Positions 51,358 to 60,400 of a stretch of DNA of 64,000 bases are shown here, one piece after another. The notes below the pieces were generated by a model. It worked only from the letters and a program-made list of their open reading frames with translations. It was not told the DNA's origin and did not search any database. The stretch's first letter is position 1; each line of letters starts with the position of its first letter. Origin of the DNA: Mariniphaga sp041687255. GTDB taxonomy: Bacteria > Bacteroidota > Bacteroidia > Bacteroidales > Prolixibacteraceae. The stretch is from NCBI GenBank assembly GCA_041687255.1, contig JAWLCL010000005.1, forward strand, positions 267,898 to 331,897, written 5' to 3'. Both the position numbers and the translations under genes were made by a program.

Positions 51358-52682
51358 CAAGTCGTCAGGAAACCGAGGGACATAGTCCCTTCCCAATTTA
51401 CAGGTTTACTTTGATTGTAGAGTTCCAGCAAAGGAACATAACCCCGTTTCTTCAACCGTTCAACGGTAATCGTAGTTCCAAGAATGGGGCTTTGGGCAAT
51501 TGCCCATCCACCCATACGTGAACGGCTCCATGAATAGGCTTGTTGGATTTCAACTCCTAACCGAATCAGGTTCTTCTTTTTTCGTTCAGGCTTTTTCCAG
51601 TGGTGCCAAATGCAATAGCGGAGCCGGTTTCTCAACCACCCATCCAGTTCTGCGAGTTTATTTTGGATGCTTGCCATTCGGAAAGCATTTACCCATCCGC
51701 GCTGGACTTCGTTGAGTTTTCTGATTCTTTCGTCGAAACTCAATGGAGTGGTTTTTCGGGTTATCGTTTTTAGCTTTTGCTTAAACTTTCCCCAGCTCTT
51801 TTTCGCAACTACCAGTTGATACTTGCCACGTTCGCCTTTCACATATGTAGGTACAAAGCCAAACCCTAAGCAGGTAAATTGTACAGGCCTGCGGATACCA
51901 CTTTTCTCCCGGTTGATGGCTAACTTTAACTTGTCCCGAAGGAATTTGTAAATGTTGTTGCCTGCCTTCCGGGCAGTTGCTTTTGTTTTAACATAAATGC
52001 TAAAATCATCGGCATAGCGGATAAACCGTAGTCCCTGTCGTTCCAGTTCTCTATCCAGTTCATGCAGCATGATATTGGACAGTAACGGGCTTAGCGGGCT
52101 ACCCTGTGGTACGCCTTTTCGTCGTTTGACTAGTTTCCCTTTTATTTGAATCGGGGCACGCAGCCATTTTCGGATGAGACGCATGGTGTCGCGGCATTTG
52201 ATTTTACGGTTTAGCAATTGCAGCAGATAGCAATGGTCAACTTCATCGAAGAAAGTTTTTAAGTCAATATCTACGATGTATTGAAACCCTTCGTTGATGT
52301 ACCCCTGTGCTTTCAAAACTGCCTGATGCAGATTTCTATTTGGCCGGAACCCAAAACTGGATTCCGAGAATTCAGATTCGAATCTTGCATTAATGACTTG
52401 CAAAACCGCTTGTTGAAGTAGTCGGTCGGTTACCGTGGGAATCCCCAGTAATCTGGTTTTCCCGTTCCCTTTCGGGATTTCTACTCCTAAAATGGGTTGA
52501 GGCAAATACTTTCCACTTCTGAGTTTTACTGTCAGTTCTTCCTTGTCGATTGACATGAGTTCCGAGAGTTTGGTTACAGGCATGTGGTCGACTCCTGCCG
52601 AACCGTGGTTCTTCTGGACTTGACGCATTGCCTGCAACAGGTTCTTCCGTGTAAGAATTTGTTCAATCATTTTAGTTTTCAT
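51357..52682 (-). CDS. ltrA: group II intron reverse transcriptase/maturase
   Basis: A 441-residue intron-encoded protein. RT domain motifs: FGFRPNRNLHQAV (109-121), VDIDLKTFFDEVDH with catalytic Asp, GVPQGSPLSPLLSNI (190-204) and the active-site YADD (223-226). The C-terminal maturase X domain is intact. There is no endonuclease (H-N-H) domain, which fits the IIC class. The gene is intact and could still be active. Confidence 0.94.
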   Translation of the reverse strand: MKTKMIEQILTRKNLLQAMRQVQKNHGSAGVDHMPVTKLSELMSIDKEELTVKLRSGKYLPQPILGVEIPKGNGKTRLLGIPTVTDRLLQQAVLQVINARFESEFSESSFGFRPNRNLHQAVLKAQGYINEGFQYIVDIDLKTFFDEVDHCYLLQLLNRKIKCRDTMRLIRKWLRAPIQIKGKLVKRRKGVPQGSPLSPLLSNIMLHELDRELERQGLRFIRYADDFSIYVKTKATARKAGNNIYKFLRDKLKLAINREKSGIRRPVQFTCLGFGFVPTYVKGERGKYQLVVAKKSWGKFKQKLKTITRKTTPLSFDERIRKLNEVQRGWVNAFRMASIQNKLAELDGWLRNRLRYCIWHHWKKPERKKKNLIRLGVEIQQAYSWSRSRMGGWAIAQSPILGTTITVERLKKRGYVPLLELYNQSKPVNWEGTMSLGFLTT

Positions 52683-53212
52683 TTCCTGTTTCCCTGTTCC
52701 GCTTAATGTAAGGCTAGAGTTTATTCAAAAGCTTCCTTACAACATTTGGAACAACTTAACGTTCGCCCTTCGGTTCGTCTGTGAGGCCTCCACCGTATTC
52801 TGGCAGCTCGTTTCCAAAACCTACTATGGCTTCTGCTGACTTCCCGCCAACTGGCGGGACCTCCCCAGGTAAGAGCATCCTCCTTCCTCCGATTCCTGCT
52901 GAATCTACTTGATAAACACACTCCCTTTCGGGCTTTAGGACATCACAATGATGTGCTTGCTCATCCGGTCTATCAAGCCTCGTATCCAGTTCCTGTTCGT
53001 CAGTACCGGAGTTTGTAGTCTCGCTTCCTTCACTGCCTGGGTTACCCCAAACCAGCTTGCGACTTACTAATGCTTCAAGGAGTCACCCCTGCGCATAAGG
53101 GACTTACACCCTCTGGAAATATTTCATGCTCCACTTATGTTCATTGCAATGAAAAATTTGTATTTTTCGAATTTATTCAGAGCTTTCACAAAAGTGTGCA
53201 CATGCTCATGCT

Positions 53213-53350
53213 GGGCACACACATCATGTATAAAACAATGGGGGTTTATGTGTTCAGTGTAAATCCATTCCCCGTAGCAAATATCTTAACGGCAGACAAT
53301 AATGACGCTCGCAAGTCCCCATCATTTCATACATGTGGGTGTTGGCAGCA
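53213..53350 (+). other. attC-like site 6b without a gene
   Basis: 138 bases, right half ending GTGGGTGTTGGCAGCA with recombination point G53341|T53342. The arms CATGTATAAAACAATGGGGG and the complement of CCCCATCATTTCATACATG pair. Its left end GGGCACACAC has a CAC in place of AAC. The only possible matching start is GTGTGC at 53194, which would make a gene-less cassette. Confidence 0.7.
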
Positions 53351-53392
53351 AGCTAAAAGACAATCAAATATAGATTTAACTACTAACAGATT

Positions 53393-53779
53393 ATGCAGAC
53401 ATTTATACACTACTTTTTACATTTAGGCTTTCCATTTTTTATTGCTTACGGATTTTTTAGAAAAGATTGGAAGAAAGTCTATTTGATATTGCTTGCTACA
53501 ATGTTGGTTGATTTAGACCATTTGGTTGCCAACCCAATTTTCCAAGCAAATAGATGTAGTATAAATTTTCATCCTTTGCATACATACTATGCAATGATAG
53601 TGTATGTCATTCTACTATTTTTCCGCAAACCTTTCAATATAATTGGTATCGGACTTTTATTCCATATGCTGACAGATTTTATTGACTGTATGATGATGTA
53701 CTCTAATTGTAAAGACTGTTTTTCAGACTCACCAGCAATAGAGCATTTGATAACGACTTCAAAAATATTGGGAATATAA
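53393..53779 (+). CDS. cassette 7: DUF6122 membrane protein
   Basis: A 128-residue protein with about four membrane helices. HYFLHLGFPFFIAYGFFRKD and MLVDLDHLVANPIF, RCSINFHPLHTYY, then LLFHMLTDFIDCMMMY match DUF6122, a small family similar to the YdjM-like membrane metal-dependent hydrolases. The conserved Asp and His residues could bind metal. Function unknown. It begins 52 bases after junction G53341|T53342. Confidence 0.87.
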   Translation: MQTFIHYFLHLGFPFFIAYGFFRKDWKKVYLILLATMLVDLDHLVANPIFQANRCSINFHPLHTYYAMIVYVILLFFRKPFNIIGIGLLFHMLTDFIDCMMMYSNCKDCFSDSPAIEHLITTSKILGI

Positions 53780-53834
53780 AAAAATAAAGGGTGACATGAA
53801 AATAATTCATTAACGCATAGAAAACAAGAAAGCC

Positions 53835-53870
53835 AGCTGCCAACAGCACCAACACGCAAGTGGGGGTTCA
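53835..53870 (+). other. truncated attC-like site 7
   Basis: AGCTGCCAAC matches the reverse complement of the cassette 7 start GTTGGCAGCA at 9 of 10 bases. After about 30 bases the expected palindrome is lost and a nucleotidyltransferase frame begins, so the right half was deleted. Confidence 0.72.
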
Positions 53871-53886
53871 GTGCTTCTATGAAAGA

Positions 53887-54171
53887 ATGGTCGTCGATAA
53901 AAACGCTCCAGATTCTGAAGAGTATTTATATGGCTCTCAGGCAAGAGGAAATGCAAAAAAACTTTCTGATTGGGATTTGCTTATATTGCTTAATACTCCA
54001 AATGTTACTTTTGACTTTGAAACCAGGTTTATGGATGAATTTTATGAATTGGAACTGGAAACAGGTGAAATCTTCTCTCCATTGATTTACTCTAAAGATG
54101 ATTGGAAATCAAAATATTCAATTACTCCATTATACGAAAATATACAACGAGAAGGAATCAGATTAAAATGA
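53887..54171 (+). CDS. minimal nucleotidyltransferase, possibly N-terminally truncated
   Basis: A 94-residue frame from ATG 53887 with the intact active site YLYGSQARGNAKKLSDWDLL. Related proteins carry some 15 more residues before this motif. Those seem to be lost at the junction with attC7 (the open frame continues upstream from a GTG at 53860 through attC sequence). It overlaps the following HEPN remnant by ATGA. Antitoxin role inferred by pairing; whether it still folds is uncertain. Confidence 0.75.
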   Translation: MVVDKNAPDSEEYLYGSQARGNAKKLSDWDLLILLNTPNVTFDFETRFMDEFYELELETGEIFSPLIYSKDDWKSKYSITPLYENIQREGIRLK

Positions 54172-54461
54172 CTGGAACAAAAACCGATTTAGTTAATTAC
54201 AGAATTGCCAGAGCAAAAGACACTTATGAAGATGCTTTAATTCTTTCTGAAAGAGAAAAATGGAATTCCACGATTAACAGATTATATTAATACAACTTAT
54301 TATGCTGTAATAGCTCTCCTGCTCGATTCGGATCTAAATCCAACAACTCATAACGGAGCAAAATCAAATCTCAAGACAGGGAAGATTGATTCAAAATATA
54401 GCAAAATTTATTCTCAGTTATTCACGTGGAGGCAAAAAGGAGATTATGCAGATTTATTTGG
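54168..54461 (+). pseudogene. HEPN-domain toxin remnant
   Basis: MTGTKTDLVNYRIARAKDTY and SEREKWNSTINRLY end in a stop at 54288-54290. A further frame continues TTYYAVIALLLDSDLNPTTH, then KTGKIDSKYSKIY and FTWRQKGDYADLFG. Together these spell a HEPN protein with a stop/frameshift near 54290, a deletion between NGAKSNL and KTGK, and loss of its C-terminus at the intron fragment. It was the toxin partner of the overlapping nucleotidyltransferase. Confidence 0.82.
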
Positions 54462-54642
54462 GTACGGGTCTCGTATACGGCGGTTCGTCAAGTCATCAGG
54501 AAACCGAAAGACATAGTCACTTTCCAATTACAGGTTTACTTTAATTGCAGAGTTCCAGTAAAGGAGTATCGCTTCCTCAATCGTTAAACTGTAATTGCTT
54601 TTCCAATCCCGATAGCTATCGGGAGGGCTGTGGCAATTGCCT
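54462..54642 (-). mobile_element. fragment of a second group II intron
   Basis: About 180 bases matching 51336-51510 of the intact intron, same orientation, with many substitutions and indels. It covers half of domain V (TACGGGTCTCGTATACGG, plus strand) and the C-terminal reverse transcriptase codons. Both ends are cut: one at the HEPN remnant, the other 9 bases before the sulfatase stop. It marks the right edge of the island. Confidence 0.85.
54607..54624. repeat. 18-base perfect palindrome within the intron fragment
   Basis: TCCCGATAGCTATCGGGA. The intact intron has no such sequence at the matching place, so it was inserted or arose after duplication. Confidence 0.75.
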
Positions 54643-54650
54643 AGATGATC

Positions 54651-56186
54651 TTATTTCAGTTCCAAAGTCGTTATTTTCGAAAATTCTTTCCCGCGTATCG
54701 ATACAAAGGTTTGTACCATTTCTTCCAGTTTCTCCGGATTCTTTTCAGCCAGGTTATTTTGTTGTCCGATATCATTTTTGAGATTGTATAGCTGAAAATT
54801 GGTGGAATTTCCCAGCTCAATATCTACCTGATTGTTTTTTACAGGCCCCCGATAGGGAGGAATCATCAGCCAATCACCCTTACGGAAAGCAGTTCGGCTT
54901 GTAGCTTCCAGCACCAGCATCTCTCTTCCGGTGGTACTCTTCCCCATTAACACCTCCAACAAGTTTTGACTATCGGTTGTATTTTCTTCATCATCGACCA
55001 ATGAAGCCAGCGAGGCCAGCAAATCCAACTGGCAAACCAGTGCGTCGGAAACCTGAGGTTCGATTACACCTTTCCAGTAGGTGATGAATGGCACACGGGT
55101 ACCTGCTTCGAACAAACTATACTTACCTCCTCTTAAAGGACCGGATGGTTGATGTCTACCCAGTTTTTCCACTGCATCATCGTAATAGCCATCGTTCAGA
55201 ACCGGGCCGTTATCGCTGGTTAAAACAACCAGTGTATTTTCCAGCAATCCTTCTGTTTCCAATGTTTTCATAAACTCACCAATACACCAGTCGGCCTCTA
55301 CAATCACATCGCCACGTGGTCCCATACCCGAAGCACCCACGAAACGGGTATGCGGCGTTCGCGGTACATGCGGCTGCTGCATGGCATAATACAAAAAGAA
55401 AGGTTTTTGCTTATGGTTTCTCACATACTCCTGTGCTTTCACCAGAAAATGATCGGCCATATCCACATCGCTCCATTTGGCGCTTTCGCCACCTTTCATA
55501 AAGCCTATGCGCGGAATACCATTAACGATACTGTTGTTGTGGCCGTGGTGCCATTTCATTGTCAGCAGTTCGGGATTATCCTTCCCTGTTGGCTCACCTT
55601 CAAAATTTTGCTCATAATTTATTTCGATCGGATCATTGGGATCAAGGTTGTCTACATAACCATTTTCAATATAGACTGTTGGAACGCGGTCCTGAGTGGC
55701 TGCCATGATGTAGGAATAATCAAATCCAACCTCATTAGGCCCGGGTGACACCCGTTGGTTCCAATTCACTTCTCCATCCCCCAATCCGAGGTGCCATTTG
55801 CCTACAATAGCAGTTTGGTAGCCATTCTTTTTGAGCATTTTAGGGATAGTTACCTGTTGAGTATCGATAATTAAAGGCGCTGTCCCGGGAAGGATATTGG
55901 CATTTTTATTTCGCCAGGGATAAACACCTGTAAGCAAACCGTACCGGCTGGGTGTGCATGTAGCCGAAGTAGCATGGGCGTCCGTAAATTTAACACCCAA
56001 ATTAGCCAGGATATCCATGTTAGGAGTTTTTAATCCAGTGGCGCCATAAGCCCCCACATCACCATACCCCAGGTCATCGAGGTAAATAACAACAATATTA
56101 GGTTTGACCTCCGGAGCAGGTCTTTCGCCAGTTGCACAGGCGGAAACTGCGGCCAAAAAAGTGGTTGTTAACAGTAAATTTTTCAT
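54651..56186 (-). CDS. arylsulfatase-type sulfatase (S1 family), lipoprotein
   Basis: A 511-residue sulfatase with a lipoprotein signal (MKNLLLTTTFLAAVSAC). The formylglycine motif is CTPSR with Cys77, preceded by the metal site VVIYLDDLGYGD (Asp37-Asp38); VLTSDNGP completes the active site. Cys-type sulfatases need an anaerobic or aerobic maturase encoded elsewhere. It removes sulfate from polysaccharides and heads a minus-strand degradation cluster. The gene is intact even though the intron fragment ends 9 bases from its stop. Confidence 0.94.
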   Translation of the reverse strand: MKNLLLTTTFLAAVSACATGERPAPEVKPNIVVIYLDDLGYGDVGAYGATGLKTPNMDILANLGVKFTDAHATSATCTPSRYGLLTGVYPWRNKNANILPGTAPLIIDTQQVTIPKMLKKNGYQTAIVGKWHLGLGDGEVNWNQRVSPGPNEVGFDYSYIMAATQDRVPTVYIENGYVDNLDPNDPIEINYEQNFEGEPTGKDNPELLTMKWHHGHNNSIVNGIPRIGFMKGGESAKWSDVDMADHFLVKAQEYVRNHKQKPFFLYYAMQQPHVPRTPHTRFVGASGMGPRGDVIVEADWCIGEFMKTLETEGLLENTLVVLTSDNGPVLNDGYYDDAVEKLGRHQPSGPLRGGKYSLFEAGTRVPFITYWKGVIEPQVSDALVCQLDLLASLASLVDDEENTTDSQNLLEVLMGKSTTGREMLVLEATSRTAFRKGDWLMIPPYRGPVKNNQVDIELGNSTNFQLYNLKNDIGQQNNLAEKNPEKLEEMVQTFVSIRGKEFSKITTLELK

Positions 56187-56224
56187 GCTTTTATTTTTTC
56201 TGATACTATTGATTCAGTGTCGAT

Positions 56225-57355
56225 TTATTTTAAGGCCCACTCCTTCTTCCACCTGATAACAGGCTGGTCGTCCTCAAACTCAATGGGCAGCCATATATAG
56301 CGTCCGTCTATGGCATTTTCAGGCATCCAACGATCACCCATAAAGATGAATTCACCTGGTTTATGCGGGTTCTCGATAACGAAGGTGCTTTGTGAGTCAA
56401 AGGTCGTTTCCATTTGTTCTTCCGTTCCACGGCAAGGATTTCCCAAGGATGTCCATGGTCCAAAAATATTATCCGCTACAAACGAACGTGCTGCATTGGG
56501 GGCCCAACCGGTACATCCTGAGGCAATGAGATAATATTTTCCATCTTTCTTAAACACGGCGGGCGCTTCATTGTGACCGGCAGGCATTACAGCTACATAG
56601 CGATCGGTAAATGCAGTGTATTCATCGTTTAATGCTGATATATGTAAAGTCAGGTTTTCTTCGGAAGAATGAATATGGTAAGCTTTCCCGTCGTCATCCA
56701 CAAAGAGGGTCATATCACGGGCCATCTGTCCTTTTTCAAAATCACGATGGATGAACAACCCATCGGAAACTGCTTCCAGCCATTCCTCCGACCAACTTTT
56801 CAGTTCATTTGGAAAGCTCATTTGTTTTTGCTGAGATGTAAAATTCAGCGGCCACACTCCGGCATTAGGATTGATGCTGTGAATGTATTGAAACGGACCG
56901 TTTGGTGAATCGGCAACTGCAAGTCCGGTTTTTGCAGCAGTATAGCCCATTCCTTTTAATTCATGGTGAAACCACATCACAAACTTCTTCGTTTTGCTGT
57001 TATAAATTACTTTGGGTCTTTCGATGATGCAACCTTTCACAATCGGGCTCTCAGGATCATCAGAGACGCTAAGTGCAATACCTTCATCTTTCCAGTTGTA
57101 AAGGTCATTTGAGGAATAAACATGAACACCAACCATTGCCCTGTTTCCGGCTTTTCCTTCAATTTTATGTTCTCCATACCAATAGTAGGTTCCATCAAAC
57201 TCAAGGAGGCCACCGCCATGGGCATTGATGTGGACGCCATTGTTGTCGGGCCAAATTGCTCCCGGCATAAAACTCTGCTGTTTGGTATTTTGGGCAATGC
57301 TACCCATACCCATCCACACAATTACGATAACACAAAAAACTTTAAGTGGCTTCAT
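56225..57355 (-). CDS. GH43-like glycoside hydrolase, secreted
   Basis: A 376-residue protein with a signal peptide (MKPLKVFCVIVIVWMGMGSIAQ). A five-bladed propeller follows: INAHGGGLLEFDGTYYWYGEH, IIERPKVIYNSKTKKFVMWF, VDDDGKAYHIHSSEENL, and NEAPAVFKKDGKYYLIAS. Blade pattern fits GH43 and related families that cleave arabinose, xylose or galactose. The family's usual Asp-Asp-Glu triad was not placed with certainty. It starts 38 bases after the sulfatase's neighbour region, and a second in-frame ATG at 57361 is an alternative start. Confidence 0.83.
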   Translation of the reverse strand: MKPLKVFCVIVIVWMGMGSIAQNTKQQSFMPGAIWPDNNGVHINAHGGGLLEFDGTYYWYGEHKIEGKAGNRAMVGVHVYSSNDLYNWKDEGIALSVSDDPESPIVKGCIIERPKVIYNSKTKKFVMWFHHELKGMGYTAAKTGLAVADSPNGPFQYIHSINPNAGVWPLNFTSQQKQMSFPNELKSWSEEWLEAVSDGLFIHRDFEKGQMARDMTLFVDDDGKAYHIHSSEENLTLHISALNDEYTAFTDRYVAVMPAGHNEAPAVFKKDGKYYLIASGCTGWAPNAARSFVADNIFGPWTSLGNPCRGTEEQMETTFDSQSTFVIENPHKPGEFIFMGDRWMPENAIDGRYIWLPIEFEDDQPVIRWKKEWALK

Positions 57356-57444
57356 AATCAAAACATTTTAGTTAAAAGGGGATCTTCTATAATCTATGTT
57401 AATTTACGTTTCCTGCCTTGCCCCGGGTCTTTTACACACCGGAA

Positions 57445-60400
57445 TTAATATCCGGCATCCAGTTCCACCTTTGCCCACAGGTTGCTGTATGATAATTCCA
57501 CCGCTTTCTTTAAATCATCATTTGCAGGTTTCTTTTTACCAAGGCCTTTATATCCCAAACCTCTCATGGTGTGGTATCTTGACCTTCTGACTTCGTCAGC
57601 TTCCCGTTCCCCGAAAATAACACCGGCCTCTGAAGTGACGGATGCCTGAAGCTCTTTTTCCGCTTCTGTAACCATGGCTTGAAACACCTTCTCTGCATTT
57701 TGTTTATCTCCCACTTTTAGAAATGCAAGTCCCCGGTAAAAATCCATAATGGATATTCTTGCCGGTTCCTGTTGTGTCACATCTGTGAAATAATCTTCAG
57801 CCTTCGCTTTTTCCCCCAGTGCTTCATAAGCCAACCCGATATAATAATTCACCTGCAAGTCCCTGTTACCATAACGGGCACTGCCAGCCTCTTCATCGGG
57901 AACCTGCGCCTGCAGAAAGTGATGTAGTGCCTTTTCATAATTCTTTTTATTAAAATTCTTCATTCCCTGAATGAGCTGAGCATTGATTATTGTCTCCCTT
58001 ACTCTTGATGATCCTTCGCGATAGGCAAATTCCACTCCGTCAAGATATTCTATCGCCTTATCTGCCTGTCCGGCCAAAGTAAGCACTTCAATCTGCCGGA
58101 TAAATGCATCATCACGCTGTTTTACCACTTCATTTTTACCGGCAAATAATTCAAGCCGTTTTTCTACCGATGTATTGTTCAGTTCATATAACGCATCCAG
58201 TTCAGAATAATAAATAGCCACATTTTGCTCAAGAGCTATTGCCTTTTCATAATGTGCAATGGCTTCCGACACATCTTTATAATGCCGGTAATAACCCCAT
58301 CCGAGATTTCTGTGTGCAACTTCCAAATCAGAATTATTTTTTACAGCCTCTTTCCAGCTCTCAATTGCAAGCTCAGGCTGTTTTTCGTAAAAAATATTGC
58401 CAATGTAATAAAAAGCCTTCCCATCGAGAGGGTTATGCTCAAGCGCTGTTTTTAAAACCTCAACTGTCAACAGACGGTGCGGAAATACAAAATCAACCGG
58501 TTTCCCGGCAGCTGTTGTAAAATATTCTTTAGCTTTCAGTAAATCATTCATTTTAACCGAAAGATATCCAAGATAGTAGTCAAATATTGGATTACTTCCC
58601 CGATAAAGATTAAGTACACCTTCTGCTTCATCAAAAAAACCATCATTGATGTAACCTACAGCCAAATCAAGGTAGTTTTCATCAAAGTCCCTCATTTCCG
58701 TCTTCAATGATGAAAGCAGGAGTTCCGCCTTCTTATTATTTCCCGATTCTTTTTCGAGCAGGTACTGTTCATAACGTAACCTGAAATCCAGGGGATCGGA
58801 ACCTGCAACATTTGCCAATGTTATCCCGGCATCTTCAATGTTACCCATTTTCCTTTGCAGGGAAGCTTTCAATGCCACTGCCCTGTTGTTTCGGACGTTT
58901 GTTGAGAGCGATTCGTTTACCTCTTTCAATGCCCGGTTAAACTCTCCCTTAAGAACCGACACCTGAGCAAGCTGGTAATAAGCAGGCGAATGATAAGCAT
59001 AATCCCATGCTGCCCTGTAGAGCGTATCAATGGCTTCTTCATAAAGACCCAGGGCTTTTAGGGTAAGCCCCTGAAGATACAATGCCTCACAATCGGAAGG
59101 TCGTGTATAATCGGCTGTAAGCCGTTTAATTGCCCGCGCAAGGTGGGTTCTGGCTTTCAGGTAATCGCCGTTTTTAAGGTAATGATTCCCAACGGCTGTA
59201 TTGGTGCGGATATCGCCGGGGTCGCGCTTCAGCGCCTCCCTGTACCAGTCCATTTCATTGTACTGTGGTGCATAAAACTGCTCCACCCTTTTTCCTGTGA
59301 GATAAAGTTCTTCAACTGTTTCCAGCTCTTCAGGAGAAGGGTAACCTTTCCATGGTTCAGGCAATTCCTTTACCGGCTCTATAACTTGCGGCTGATAATC
59401 AATAAGGACCTCGCCGGTTTCTTCATTCAGCAAAGATGCATGAAGTTCCGACAACAGATATTCATTCTCCATATTAATTGTTTCCGCAAAAGGTTCCCGC
59501 GGAGATATTTCAATACTTCTCTCAAAAACGATGCTTTCCTTGTTTTTTACCACTACCCTGGCACTGTTAACCTGCTGTGTGGAATAGAAACCGAGGAATA
59601 CAGTATTATCTTCCCGCTCTTCCAGATTTACGGCTCCGTTTAGGTTGGCATTTTTAAATCCTCCGATGCCTTTTACCGGATACCAGTACTGCTCCCATGT
59701 TTTAACCTCGTAAGGCCGAATCCAGGTGTAATCGGGCTGGTTATCGGAATAGGCCCCTACCATTATTTCAACATAGGGACCGTCATTTTCTGTTAACCGT
59801 CCTTCCGTGGCTTGCCCCCTTGGTCCTGAGCCCCATTCCCAAAGCTTGGCTCCCTTTACAACATTATGATCGCCGATATGGACCGTGCCTGAATTATTTC
59901 CGTGATCGTAGCCTCCCATGAAATCTTCCTGCAGGTCGTGCACAAAAAATGAATTGGAGCCTTCAACATTTTTCCACCACGAGATATCCACCCCTTCAGA
60001 GAAATCTGCTCCCCTGTATATTTCAGTGGATACCGGCCAGCGGGTAAAATCGGTTTTCGAATGAAAAGTAGCAATCTGCGCGCTGGGCGGAAAAATGGTC
60101 TGATAGTTTTCATTGGCATGAGCAGCCACATTGGCCCAGTATAAGAAGGTATGGGTAACTGGTGAAGCATTAAAAATGCGGCCTTCTGTTTTAAAATATG
60201 CTTTCCCGGGAAAAACTGTCACACCAATGGTCCACCGCATCCCATGCCGGGGTTCTGATTCAGCCACCCATATGGTTTTGCTTCCGTCAGCATTTTCTGT
60301 TGTGGTATAATCGACAGGTAAAAATGTCGATGCTCTGTGGTGGTGAAGCACACACCATTCAATGCCGCCTGATACCCAGGCGCCGGTCATGCCAATATTG

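Larger units (their letters stand above)
51273..53134 (-). mobile_element. group IIC-type intron inserted antisense in attC6
   Basis: About 1.86 kb. On the minus strand it begins GTGGAGCATG and runs through AGGGTGTAAGTCCC, AAACTCCGGTACTGACGAAC and AGGAACTGGATACGAGG, typical group II domain I to IV sequence. The reverse transcriptase gene follows, then domains V and VI, and ends ...CTCGAT. Group IIC-attC introns are known to insert into attC sites in antisense orientation, which is the arrangement here. The 5' boundary is inferred by resemblance to other intron starts. Confidence 0.85.

Noticed and set aside
46288..53870. CRISPR array
   Set aside because: Repeats are 134-139 bases, diverged and separated by genes; there are no short identical repeats with uniform spacers and no cas genes.
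59143..59643. 166-codon plus-strand frame
   Set aside because: Antisense to the DUF5107-TPR gene; no family features.
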